From Gallionella sp. (GTDB lineage: Bacteria; Pseudomonadota; Gammaproteobacteria; Burkholderiales; Gallionellaceae), in assembly GCA_030645535.1 (NCBI GenBank), contig JAUSNM010000013.1, positions 1 through 54,493 of the forward strand: a stretch of 54,493 nt of DNA, written 5' to 3'. The notes under the pieces are model-generated. The model worked only from the letters and a program-made list of their open reading frames with translations. It ran no database searches and was not told the origin of the DNA. The first letter of the stretch is position 1, and each line of letters opens with the position of its first letter. Position numbers and translations under genes: made by a program. Below, piece by piece: positions 16,192-23,918 of the stretch.

Positions 16192-17187
16192 ATGAACATA
16201 ACCGTTATTGGTGCAGGTGCATGGGGAACGGCGCTTGCCATCAGTCTGGCGGCGCAGCATCGCGTCACCCTTTGGGCGCGTGATGCCGAGCAGGTGGCTC
16301 TAATGCGTGCCACCCGGTGCAATCAGCGTTATCTCCCGGATGCGACACTGCCGGATAATCTGCTCTTGAGTTCAGACTTTTCTGCCGCCTTGGTTGACGC
16401 CCGGCTAATCATTCTCTCGGTTCCAACCGCGGCGTTGCGTGCGACGCTGAAGCGGCTGGCAGCGTCTGGAATTGATCTGCCCGGAGTGGTGTGGTTATGT
16501 AAGGGTTTTGAGGCAGATACCTCATTGCTGCCCCATCAGGTCGCCGAGCAGGTATTGCCGGAAGGCATAGCTAGCGGTGTGTTGTCCGGCCCCAGCTTTG
16601 CATTGGAAGTCGCTCGCGGCCTGCCCACCGCTTTGGTGCTGGCGTCCAGTGATGAGGCGTTTGCGCAGCGTACGGCGCAGGCTTTGCACCATGCCCGCTT
16701 GCGAGTTTATGCCAGCAATGATGTGATCGGAGTAGAAGTCGGCGGTGCAGTCAAGAACGTGATGGCGATTGCAGCCGGTGTCTGCGATGGCATGAAGTTG
16801 GGCAATAACGCGCGCGCTGCGCTGATGACCAGAGGGCTTGCCGAAATAACGCGGCTGGGTTTGAAACTGGGAGGTCGCCCCGAAACGCTGGGCGGCTTGT
16901 CGGGAGCGGGCGATTTGATTCTGACCTGCACCGGCGATTTGTCGCGCAACCGGCGAGTCGGTTTGTTGCTGGCGCAAAAGCAGAGCGTGGACGAAATTCT
17001 GCACAAACTCGGGCATGTCGCCGAGGGCGTGTATGCCGTGCGCGAAGTGCATAGTCTTGCGCGGCGTCTTGGGGTCGATATGCCGATCAGTGAGGCTGTT
17101 TATCAGGTTTTATACGAGCATGTTCCGGCCGCCGAGATGGTTGCCACGCTGTTGAATCGCACGACGAGTCTTGAGTTCAGCCAGTAA
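16192..17187 (+). CDS. gpsA: NAD(P)-dependent glycerol-3-phosphate dehydrogenase
   Basis: This cytosolic enzyme (331 aa) makes sn-glycerol-3-phosphate from dihydroxyacetone phosphate for phospholipid synthesis. GAGAWGTALA is the nucleotide-binding motif at 7-16; LSGPSFALEVARGLPTA and EVGGAVKNVMAIAAG follow, the latter with the catalytic Lys. GLSGAGDLILTCTGDLSRNRRVG completes the signature. Its place after secB is conserved. A heptamer repeat fills the region just before the ATG and no clear Shine-Dalgarno is left, so translation may start weakly. Confidence 0.95.
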   Translation: MNITVIGAGAWGTALAISLAAQHRVTLWARDAEQVALMRATRCNQRYLPDATLPDNLLLSSDFSAALVDARLIILSVPTAALRATLKRLAASGIDLPGVVWLCKGFEADTSLLPHQVAEQVLPEGIASGVLSGPSFALEVARGLPTALVLASSDEAFAQRTAQALHHARLRVYASNDVIGVEVGGAVKNVMAIAAGVCDGMKLGNNARAALMTRGLAEITRLGLKLGGRPETLGGLSGAGDLILTCTGDLSRNRRVGLLLAQKQSVDEILHKLGHVAEGVYAVREVHSLARRLGVDMPISEAVYQVLYEHVPAAEMVATLLNRTTSLEFSQ

Positions 17188-17192
17188 AACGG

Positions 17193-17252
17193 GTAGCCAG
17201 TAGCTCGTAGCCGGTAGCAAAACCGGTTTGACTGCCCGCCGCTAGCTACAAG
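17193..17252. repeat. heptamer repeat element between gpsA and trmL (GTAGCNN units)
   Basis: Left arm: GTAGCCA, GTAGCTC, GTAGCCG, GTAGCAA (17193-17220). Right arm: CTAGCTA followed by CTACAAG up to 17252, which is the reverse-complement type. The right arm contains the stop codon of trmL and its last codons. The element belongs to the same family as the CTACGAG array at 35918. Confidence 0.75.
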
Positions 17253-17710
17253 CTTCCCTTGAATCCTTCTTGTCTCCAAGCTTCAAATACAGCCACTGCC
17301 ACGGTGTTGGACAGATTCAGGCTGCGGTTGTCGGGCAACATCGGCAGGCGTACACGTTGTTCAGTCCTGAACTGGCTGAGCACATCTGCGGGCAGGCCAC
17401 GGCTCTCCGGGCCAAACAAGAACGCGTCCCCGGCCCGATAGCTGTTTTTATGGAAGGGCTGAGAGCCCTTGGTGGTGAGCGCGAATACGCGCGCAGGATC
17501 GAATGCCGACAAACAATTCTCCAGTTCGTCATAGACGCGCAATTTGGCGAACTCGTGATAATCGAGGCCAGCACGGATTAATTGTTTATCTTCCAGCGTG
17601 AAACCAAGTGGTTTGATCAGGTGCAACTGGCAGCCGGTGTTGGCGCACAGGCGGATAATATTGCCGGTATTGGGCGGTATTTCGGGTTGGTAAAGAATCA
17701 CGTGGAACAT
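17246..17710 (-). CDS. trmL: tRNA (cytidine(34)-2'-O)-methyltransferase
   Basis: A small SPOUT-class enzyme of 154 aa that methylates the wobble ribose of tRNA-Leu. The start [21 protein letters not shown] and the SPOUT knot residues FGPESRGLP and [27 protein letters not shown] are diagnostic. In Escherichia coli the homologue (yibK) also lies near gpsA; here it faces gpsA in the opposite direction. Its 3' end runs into a heptamer repeat, so the last few residues may differ from relatives. Confidence 0.94.
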   Translation of the reverse strand: MFHVILYQPEIPPNTGNIIRLCANTGCQLHLIKPLGFTLEDKQLIRAGLDYHEFAKLRVYDELENCLSAFDPARVFALTTKGSQPFHKNSYRAGDAFLFGPESRGLPADVLSQFRTEQRVRLPMLPDNRSLNLSNTVAVAVFEAWRQEGFKGSL

Positions 17711-17721
17711 AAATTTAAGCC

Positions 17722-17750
17722 TTGTCAGTAAATGGAAAAAAGGCTAACTT
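17722..17750 (+). promoter_or_regulatory. candidate promoter for the msh locus
   Basis: TTGTCA (17722-17727) and TAACTT (17745-17750) are 17 bp apart, 43 bp before the start of mshE. The -35 is good, the -10 only fair. It lies in the only gap upstream of the pilus genes. No operator is evident. Confidence 0.4.
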
Positions 17751-17792
17751 CCGTCAGCGAAAAGTTTAGTCGCATTCAATCAGGGAAGAATT

Positions 17793-19496
17793 ATGGCGCG
17801 TCCGGAGAAAGTTCGCTTAGGCGATTTGCTGGTACAACAACAACTCATTTCGCAGGATCAGCTCAAGTTCGCGCTTGAAGAACAAAAAAGTACCGGGCGC
17901 AAGCTGGGACGCGTGCTGGTTGACAATGGCTTTGTCACGGAAGAGAAGATATCCGAGGCGCTCGCCAAGCAGCTCAATATTCCTTATATCAATCTTAAAT
18001 ACTACAACATCAACGTCGAGCAAGTACGAAAATTGCCCGAAAATCAGGCGCGGCGTTTTCGCTCCATCGTGCTGGAGGACCGTAATGGCGTGCTGCTGGT
18101 CGGCATGGCCGATCCGACCGATCTGTTCGCCTTCGATGAAATATCGCGCATCGTCAAGTGTGACATCGATGTGGCTGTCGTCACGGAAAGTCAGTTGCTG
18201 GAAAGTATTGATCGCTGCTACCGGCGCACCGAAGAAATCACCGGTCTGGCACGCGAGCTCAGTGAAGAGCTGGGCGATAGCTATGTTGACTTCGGCGCAT
18301 TGTCCATCAATGCCGGCAGCGAGGAAGCGCCGGTAGTCAAGCTGCTGCAGACCATGTTCGACGATGCCACGCAGATTCGCGCGTCAGACATTCATATCGA
18401 GCCGCAAGAAGGCAAGCTGGTGATCCGCTTTCGCATCGATGGCGCATTGCACTTGCAAACCGAAGCGGACAACAAAATAGCGCCCTCACTGGTGTTGCGG
18501 CTGAAGTTGATGTCCGGGCTGGATATTTCCGAGAAGCGTCTGCCACAGGATGGGCGTTTCCATGTGCGGGTGCGCGAGCAGGGGGTGGATGTGCGTATCG
18601 CGACTTGCCCGACCCAATACGGTGAGGCGGTGGTGATGCGACTGTTGCGTCAGGATGGCGGCATGGTGGGCCTGGATAGATTGGGTATGCCGCCGGACAT
18701 GTTGACACGCTTTCGCCAGATACTGCGTCGCAGCAATGGCATGATCCTGGTTACAGGACCTACCGGTAGCGGCAAGACCACGACACTCTATTCCGCGCTG
18801 GCGGAGATCAATACCATTGACCAGAAGATCATCACCGTGGAAGACCCGGTGGAATATCGCTTGCCTGGTATCAATCAGGTGCAGGTGAACGAAAAAATTG
18901 CACTGACGTTTGCGACTGTGTTGCGTTCTGCGTTGCGCCAGGACCCGGATGTGATCCTGGTCGGCGAAATGCGTGATGCCGAGACTGCGCAGATCGGTTT
19001 GCGTGCGGCGATGACGGGGCACCTGGTGTTATCCACGCTGCATACTCGCGATGCGGCGAGTACCCTGTTCCGACTGGTCGATATGGGTACTGCGCGCTTC
19101 ATGGTGGCGTCCTCCGTACAGGCGGTGATCGCGCAGCGCTTATTGCGCCAGGTTTGTGAGAGTTGCAAGGAGCCGTACACGCCCTCGCCACAGGAGTTCG
19201 AATGGTTGACAACTGAGGGCGTGAGCGGCGAACAACGGGGCGGGCTGATGCATGGGCGAGGTTGCTCGCATTGCAATGCTACCGGTTATCTTGGACGGAT
19301 GGGTGTGTATGAAATGCTGGAAATGGGCCGCGAAATGGTCGAGGCGGCGGCACATGACAGCACCAATCACTTTATGCGGGCGGCGGCTGATCATATGCGC
19401 GGCAAGACGATAATTGACCATGCGCTGCTGAAAATGCGGCAGGGACTTACTACTGTGGCGGAAGTCATGCGTATCAGCAATCAGGTGGAAGACTAG
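17793..19496 (+). CDS. mshE: MSHA pilus assembly ATPase MshE
   Basis: The hexameric cytosolic ATPase (567 aa) that drives pilus extension. An N-terminal MshEN-type domain (1-150) starts VRLGDLLVQQQLISQDQL; in Vibrio this domain binds cyclic di-GMP. Walker A GPTGSGKTT is at 322-330; the Asp box TVEDPVEYRLPG and the Walker B RQDPDVILVGEMRD follow. A CESC...CSHC zinc pair is near 452-490. It is the first gene of the pilus locus and is 2 bp from mshG. An HD-GYP protein lies at the far end of the window, but a link is not shown. Confidence 0.93.
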   Translation: MARPEKVRLGDLLVQQQLISQDQLKFALEEQKSTGRKLGRVLVDNGFVTEEKISEALAKQLNIPYINLKYYNINVEQVRKLPENQARRFRSIVLEDRNGVLLVGMADPTDLFAFDEISRIVKCDIDVAVVTESQLLESIDRCYRRTEEITGLARELSEELGDSYVDFGALSINAGSEEAPVVKLLQTMFDDATQIRASDIHIEPQEGKLVIRFRIDGALHLQTEADNKIAPSLVLRLKLMSGLDISEKRLPQDGRFHVRVREQGVDVRIATCPTQYGEAVVMRLLRQDGGMVGLDRLGMPPDMLTRFRQILRRSNGMILVTGPTGSGKTTTLYSALAEINTIDQKIITVEDPVEYRLPGINQVQVNEKIALTFATVLRSALRQDPDVILVGEMRDAETAQIGLRAAMTGHLVLSTLHTRDAASTLFRLVDMGTARFMVASSVQAVIAQRLLRQVCESCKEPYTPSPQEFEWLTTEGVSGEQRGGLMHGRGCSHCNATGYLGRMGVYEMLEMGREMVEAAAHDSTNHFMRAAADHMRGKTIIDHALLKMRQGLTTVAEVMRISNQVED

Positions 19497-19498
19497 CC

Positions 19499-20737
19499 GT
19501 GGGGGTGTTCACGTACAAAGGCCGCAACGCGCACGGTGAGCTGGCGGAAGGCACGCTGGATGGTGATGACAGCGGCGCGGTCGCCGATCAATTGCTCAGT
19601 ATGGGTATTACGCCTATCGACATCAAGCCGAGCCGCGGCAACAGCGGCAACACCTCTAAGCAGGCGGATTGGCTCAAACGCGCGTTCACCGAAAAACCCA
19701 TCACGCCGATGGATTTGATGTTGTTCAGTCGCCAGATGTACACCTTGCTCAAGGCGGGCGTACCAATTCTGCGCTCCCTGGCGGGTTTGCAGGAATCCAC
19801 GCAAAACCCCACTTTTGCCGCGATGGTGCAAGATCTGCGGGAAAGCCTGGATAGCGGGCGCGAGCTCAGCGCGGCTTTGCGTCGTCATCCCAAGGTGTTC
19901 TCAACGTTCTATGTGAGCATGGTGCAAGTCGGCGAAATGACCGGTATGCTCGATCAGACCTTCATTCGTCTGTACGAATATCTGGATTTCGAGCGGGACA
20001 TGAAAGAGCGCATTACTACCGCGATGCGCTATCCGATGTTCGTGGTGATCGCCATGGCCATCGCGATCGTTATCATTAATATATTTGTGATTCCCACCTT
20101 CGCCAAGGTGTATGCGGGTTTTCATGCCGAATTGCCCACCGTCACCAAGATGCTGCTGGGATTTTCCGCGTTCATGGTGAACTACTGGCTGCTGATGCTG
20201 GCGATACTATTCGGCGTTGCCATGTCCTTCCGTTACTACACCAATACCACGGACGGGCGTTACAACTGGGACAGATACAAGTTGAGACTGCCTGTCGTAG
20301 GCCCTATCATCCTCAAGGCCACGCTGTCGCGTTTTGCGCGCAGCCTGGCACTGTCGTTCAAAAGCGGCATGCCGATCCTGCAAGGCATGAGCGTGGTCGC
20401 CATGGTGGTGGATAACGAATTCATGCGCAGCCGCATCGAACAGATGCGCGATGGTATCGAGCGAGGCGAAAGCATCTTGCGCACCGCCGTGGCGGCAGGG
20501 GTGTTCAATCCGGTGGTGTTGCAGATGATCGCCGTCGGCGAAGAAACAGGCGATCTGGACGGGCTGATGTTCGAGGTGGCGCAGATGTACGAACAGGAAG
20601 TGAAATACGAAGTGGCTACGTTAAGTTCCAAGATTGAGCCGATTCTGATCGTGTCTCTGGGTGTCCTGGTGCTGATTCTCGCGCTGGGCGTATTCCTGCC
20701 GATGTGGGATCTGGGCAAAGCGGTGATGCATCCATGA
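19499..20737 (+). CDS. mshG: MSHA inner-membrane platform protein MshG
   Basis: The GspF/PilC-type platform protein (412 aa) with which the ATPase engages. It shows two repeats of the T2SSF domain, beginning near FSRQMYTLLKAGVPILRSL and LSRFARSLALSFKSGMPILQGM. Membrane helices lie at about 172-195, 220-240 and 380-405. The start is GTG 19499. GVFTYKGRNAHGELAEG matches the usual N-terminus of this family. The last codons overlap the next gene as ATGA. Confidence 0.93.
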   Translation: MGVFTYKGRNAHGELAEGTLDGDDSGAVADQLLSMGITPIDIKPSRGNSGNTSKQADWLKRAFTEKPITPMDLMLFSRQMYTLLKAGVPILRSLAGLQESTQNPTFAAMVQDLRESLDSGRELSAALRRHPKVFSTFYVSMVQVGEMTGMLDQTFIRLYEYLDFERDMKERITTAMRYPMFVVIAMAIAIVIINIFVIPTFAKVYAGFHAELPTVTKMLLGFSAFMVNYWLLMLAILFGVAMSFRYYTNTTDGRYNWDRYKLRLPVVGPIILKATLSRFARSLALSFKSGMPILQGMSVVAMVVDNEFMRSRIEQMRDGIERGESILRTAVAAGVFNPVVLQMIAVGEETGDLDGLMFEVAQMYEQEVKYEVATLSSKIEPILIVSLGVLVLILALGVFLPMWDLGKAVMHP

Positions 20738-21378
20738 CAAGCAGGATCGAGGATCCAGACCGCAAGGGTCTTCCCCGCACGGGGGCTATGCTGTTGTTGC
20801 GTGAAGGATTAAGGATTGAGCTGGGACGTGTTGCGGTCTTTTCTAGCTACCCGCTACCCGCTACCCGCTCCTCGAAGGGTTTTACGCTGATTGAACTCGT
20901 CGTTGTTATCATCATCATCGTGGTGTTGATGGGGGTTGCTCTGGATCGTTTCAGGTTCTACCAGGAGCTGGCTGAAAAAGTAGCAATGGAAGGCGTGGTG
21001 AGCGCACTGGACAGCGCGCTGATCCTGCAATACGGGCAGATCATGACGCGCGGCAAGGCGGGCGACGTGGTGGTGCTGGCGCGAGACAACCCGATGAACT
21101 GGCTGCAAAAAAGGCAGCGTAATTATGCCGGAGAGTTTTACAATCCTTCACCGCAGGCGGTGGAGTCCGGTAACTGGCTGTTCGATCTGAAGTCGCGTGA
21201 GCTTATCTATGTTATACATAACCGCGATCATTTCAAACCCGGCAGCGACGGCAAGCCATGGATACGCTTCCATGTTGCAACCCGTTACGATCGATCCCGA
21301 TTGCCCTCGTTACAAGACGCCCCGCCGGAACTGACGGGCGTGCTGTTGGAACCTGTCGAGCCATATGTCTGGTTTTGA
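20734..21378 (+). CDS. MshB/MshF-like minor prepilin with a repeat-filled leader
   Basis: A type IV prepilin-like protein of 214 aa from the ATG that overlaps the mshG stop (ATGA). The prepilin peptidase site is [17 protein letters not shown] with Glu at +5, after a leader of 49 residues; typical leaders have 5-25. The leader is coded by a heptamer repeat element (20743-20874), so it probably grew by repeat insertion. After the N-terminal helix the globular part is not like MshA. Its place after mshG fits mshF or mshB. An alternative start is the ATG at 20788. Confidence 0.82.
   Translation: MTSRIEDPDRKGLPRTGAMLLLREGLRIELGRVAVFSSYPLPATRSSKGFTLIELVVVIIIIVVLMGVALDRFRFYQELAEKVAMEGVVSALDSALILQYGQIMTRGKAGDVVVLARDNPMNWLQKRQRNYAGEFYNPSPQAVESGNWLFDLKSRELIYVIHNRDHFKPGSDGKPWIRFHVATRYDRSRLPSLQDAPPELTGVLLEPVEPYVWF
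20743..20874. repeat. heptamer repeat element inside the prepilin leader (AGGATNN / CTACCCG)
   Basis: Left units: AGGATCG and AGGATCC (20743-20756), then AAGGATT twice (20804-20817). Right units: CTACCCG three times and CTCCTCG (20847-20874). The right arm ends directly before the codons for the prepilin cleavage site. Confidence 0.8.
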
Positions 21379-21400
21379 GAGAGTATGTGTTGTAAGTTGT

Positions 21401-21432
21401 ATTTATTGATTTATTGATTTATTGATTTATTG
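21401..21432. repeat. four perfect tandem copies of ATTTATTG
   Basis: The octamer ATTTATTG is repeated four times without error, 36 bp before the ATG of the next gene. An octamer array in a promoter region can change promoter spacing by slippage. Whether it varies here is unknown. Confidence 0.9.
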
Positions 21433-21468
21433 GTATATTTTTGCACGAGTTATTAAATGAGGTAGCGT

Positions 21469-22080
21469 ATGCATACTGACTTATCCGTGATTTTATTATG
21501 GCGCGTCTTGGCGATCTTCTTGCTCGTCGGCGCGTTGCTGGGCGTGGCACTGGGGCTGTTGTTGATTTTTAAGCCGCGCCTTCTGGAGCGCATCAATCGC
21601 GTGGCGAATCGTTGGGTTTCCACGCGACATATCAATCAGTGGCTGGATCGCAGCATCAGTATCGAGCGCTGGTTTTATCGATACCATCGACCTATGGGGA
21701 TAGCCATCATCCTGGGGTCCGGCTACAACCTCGTGTACTTTGGCTTGCTGTTCGACAAGGCGTCCGCGTTGCAACAACTGCCCCGCTATTTGCCAGCCAG
21801 TCTGATGGACGGACTGCTGGACGCTTTGGCGCTCGTTATGATGCTCGGTGCCGCTCTGGCGTTGCTGGCCGGTTTTTTTATCTGGTTGCGCCCCAGCCTG
21901 CTGCGCGGCATGGAAAAAGGTGCTAACCAATGGGTTTCTTCGCGCAGTGCCACCAAAGTGCTGGATGTGCCGCATGGTCAGGTGGATCTTTTTATAGCGG
22001 ACCATGCGCAAAGCGCAGGCTGGCTGCTGCTGCTGGGGAGCATCTACTTGTTTTTTGTCATGTTTCGTTTTCTGGTGTAA
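21469..22080 (+). CDS. four-helix membrane protein with internal duplication, unknown function
   Basis: A 203-aa inner-membrane protein I do not recognise. Four hydrophobic segments are at about 8-34, 74-94, 115-142 and 181-201. The two halves are alike: LLLIFKPRLLERINRVANRW and FFIWLRPSLLRGMEKGANQW, each followed by WVSTR or WVSSR and then a helix GIAIILGSGYNLVYF or GWLLLLGSIYLFF. So the protein arose by duplication of a two-helix unit. It lies between two pilin genes of the msh locus, a place where Vibrio has none, and behind an octamer repeat. A role in pilus function is possible from position only. Confidence 0.8.
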   Translation: MHTDLSVILLWRVLAIFLLVGALLGVALGLLLIFKPRLLERINRVANRWVSTRHINQWLDRSISIERWFYRYHRPMGIAIILGSGYNLVYFGLLFDKASALQQLPRYLPASLMDGLLDALALVMMLGAALALLAGFFIWLRPSLLRGMEKGANQWVSSRSATKVLDVPHGQVDLFIADHAQSAGWLLLLGSIYLFFVMFRFLV

Positions 22081-22083
22081 ACC

Positions 22084-22112
22084 GTTTTCCGTTCATCGGT
22101 TTTCCTGAACGG
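22084..22112. repeat. heptamer repeat fragment (GTTNNCN units) and hairpin
   Basis: Units GTTTTCC, GTTCATC and GTTTTCC (one extra G between the last two) follow the stop codon at 22080. CCGTTCA (22089-22095) can pair with TGAACGG (22106-22112). The same units occur in the bioB-bioF gap. It could also work as a weak terminator. Confidence 0.6.
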
Positions 22113-22218
22113 TAGTTGCGCAAATATCAGACTTCGCTTATAGTGTCAACTATCTTGTTATCTGCTTGCTGCGGCAAGGAGCTGACAAGTCAAAGTGAAG
22201 TTCTAAAATCGGGGCTGC

Positions 22219-22246
22219 GGCCCTTCGACGAGGCTCAGGACGGGCC
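22219..22246. repeat. dispersed CCCTTCGAC..GGCTCAGGACGGG repeat
   Basis: GGCCCTTCGACGAGGCTCAG and GACGGGCC form a palindromic repeat of a type found between genes in many bacterial genomes. It ends 20 bp before the mshA start codon and will form a hairpin in the 5' untranslated region of the major pilin mRNA. Confidence 0.65.
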
Positions 22247-22266
22247 TCATAATTTGGAGAATGAAA

Positions 22267-22641
22267 ATGAAGAAACAAGCGGGTTTTACACTGATCGAAT
22301 TGGTGATGGTTATCGTGATTCTGGGTATTTTGGCAGCGGTCGCATTGCCGAAGTTCGTGGATCTGTCAACTGATGCGAAAGTCGCGGCGGCACATGGCGT
22401 TGCAGCATCGTTAGCTTCTGGTGGCGCGATTAACTATGCGGCCAGATCACTGGGCACAGCGAGCACAGGCTATGCTTCTAGCATCGCAACTTCGGGCGTG
22501 GCTTGTAACACTGTTGCCGCCTCTTTGCTTGATGGAGGTATTCCTTCTGGTTATACGATTACTGGAACTGTTCCATCCTGCACAGTAACCAACGACTCGT
22601 TGGCTGCTGCATCGGCGGTTGCAAGAGTTCCGGCAATCTAA
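22267..22641 (+). CDS. mshA: MSHA major pilin MshA
   Basis: The type IV major pilin, 124 aa as precursor. The short leader MKKQAG is cut before [24 protein letters not shown], with Phe+1 and Glu+5. The globular part holds one Cys pair (GVACNT and VPSCTV), the disulfide loop. I chose ATG 22267 because GGAG (22256-22259) is 7 bp from it and only 1 bp from the ATG at 22261. It is short for MshA (often 150-180 aa). A strong terminator follows, consistent with far more major pilin than minor pilins. It is the only simple, repeat-free leader besides mshC among the pilin genes here. Confidence 0.92.
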   Translation: MKKQAGFTLIELVMVIVILGILAAVALPKFVDLSTDAKVAAAHGVAASLASGGAINYAARSLGTASTGYASSIATSGVACNTVAASLLDGGIPSGYTITGTVPSCTVTNDSLAAASAVARVPAI

Positions 22642-22688
22642 TACATGAGCAATCAATGGGGGCAGCCCCGTTTGATGTGGTGTAATTA

Positions 22689-22720
22689 AAAACAGGGAGG
22701 CTTCGGCCTCCCTGTTTTTT
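22689..22720 (+). terminator. rho-independent terminator after mshA
   Basis: AAACAGGGAGGC (22690-22701), a TTCG loop and GCCTCCCTG (22706-22714) are followed by a T run. The position between the major pilin and the minor pilin genes suggests that most mshA transcripts end here and only a part read through to mshC onward. Confidence 0.92.
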
Positions 22721-22840
22721 CATCTGCCGTCCCCGCTTTTTGTTACACTGCGTAATCAGTCTGGGTTGCGGAGAAAGTCATGGAAAAAACATTGTTTGTG
22801 TGTGCGCACGTTGGACTAAATCGAGCCTGACCTGATTCAC

Positions 22841-23293
22841 ATGAATAGATTGATAAATAATCGCGGTTTCACACTGATCGAGTTGATCATGACGATGGTC
22901 ATCGTCGGCATCCTTGCGGTATTTGTCGCCCCTCGCCTTTTTGACGCTAATACATTCAAATCGCGCGGTTTTGCCGATCAGGTACAAGCCTCGTTGCGTT
23001 ATGCGCAGAAGGCCGCTATCGCGCAGAATCGCATCGTATGCGCAGCATTTACCAATAACAGCGTGACACTGAGCATAGGGGCTACGGTTGCTTGCGGTAC
23101 GCCTTTGCAATCGCCCACAGGGGACGCGAGCTACGTAATTAACGCGCCATCGGGGATCGTTTTTTCTGCCGTGCCGGCAGCTTTCAGTTTTGATACGCTG
23201 GGCAAACCGAGCTTTGCCGCAACACAAACTCTCACGGTGAGCGGCTATGCCACTCCCATTACGGTGGAGGCGGAAACCGGCTATGTGCATTAA
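22841..23293 (+). CDS. mshC: MSHA minor pilin MshC (GspH-like)
   Basis: A 150-aa minor prepilin. The leader MNRLINNRG is cut before FTLIELIMTMVIVGILAVFVAPRLFD (Glu+5). The body matches GspH/FimT-type minor pilins: ADQVQASLRYAQKAAIAQNR and GIVFSAVPAAFSFDTLGKPS. Two cysteines (VCAAF, VACGT) may pair. It would form part of the pilus tip complex that starts assembly. It is the first of the minor pilin cluster C-D-O-P, with mshD starting near its stop. Confidence 0.9.
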   Translation: MNRLINNRGFTLIELIMTMVIVGILAVFVAPRLFDANTFKSRGFADQVQASLRYAQKAAIAQNRIVCAAFTNNSVTLSIGATVACGTPLQSPTGDASYVINAPSGIVFSAVPAAFSFDTLGKPSFAATQTLTVSGYATPITVEAETGYVH

Positions 23294-23297
23294 AAAC

Positions 23298-23418
23298 AGG
23301 ATGCAGGATGCAGGATGCAGGATGCAGGTGGAATGGCGGGATATGCCCATTGCAATGCATGTTAAACGTAGAATAAATCCAGGTTTTGCTGAATCCCGAA
23401 TCCTGAATCCTGAATCCT
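23298..23418. repeat. inverted heptamer element in the mshD leader (AGGATGC / GAATCCT)
   Basis: Left arm: four perfect AGGATGC units (23298-23325). Core of about 65 bp. Right arm: GAATCCC and three GAATCCT units (23391-23418). GAATCCT is the reverse complement of AGGATTC, so the arms can pair. The right half (from about 23359) is close to the element in mshO. Confidence 0.92.
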
Positions 23419-23918
23419 CGCCCCTTTTTTTTCAGGCAGGTGCCAGTCTGATCGAGCTGATCATGTTCATTGTGATTGTCAGCGCAGCCTTGGCGGGAAT
23501 CCTGCTGGTGATGAATGTCACCACCAAAGGCAGTGCCGATCCGCTGATCCGCAAGCAGGCGATGGCGGCCGCGTATTCGCTGCTGGAGGAGGTCGAGTTG
23601 CAGGATTTTTCCAATCCTCCCGGGGGATTTACCCCCGCGACCCCCGGTACTCCTGCACAGGCGGAGCGCACCAGCTTCGATGATGTCGGCGATTACAATG
23701 GCTTTAAGACGACAGGGATATTCTCGTTGACGGGAGCCGCTGCAATAGTTGGGCTGGAGAATTACAATGCCAGCGTTGCCGTGGTGCCGGCAGAATTGGT
23801 TAGTGTTCCGGCGGCATACAGCATCGCGGCGGGCAGTGCGGTGCAGATCAACGTGACGGTGGCTACGTCAGATAATCAAGAGTCGGTCACTGCAACCGGA
23901 TACAGGACGGCATACTGA
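23343..23918 (+). CDS. mshD: MSHA minor pilin MshD with repeat-derived leader
   Basis: A minor prepilin with processing site FFQAG|ASLIELIMFIVIVSAALAG: Ala at +1, Glu at +5. The body includes KQAMAAAYSLLEEVELQDF and a Gly/Pro-rich GGFTPATPGTPAQAER loop, as in MshD. The start is uncertain: ATG 23343 gives a 33-residue leader, ATG 23283 (overlapping the end of mshC) gives 53. All options translate part of a heptamer repeat element, and the peptide KRRINPGFAESRILNPES in the leader is nearly that of mshO. The stop overlaps mshO as ATGA. Confidence 0.85.
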   Translation: MPIAMHVKRRINPGFAESRILNPESSPLFFQAGASLIELIMFIVIVSAALAGILLVMNVTTKGSADPLIRKQAMAAAYSLLEEVELQDFSNPPGGFTPATPGTPAQAERTSFDDVGDYNGFKTTGIFSLTGAAAIVGLENYNASVAVVPAELVSVPAAYSIAAGSAVQINVTVATSDNQESVTATGYRTAY

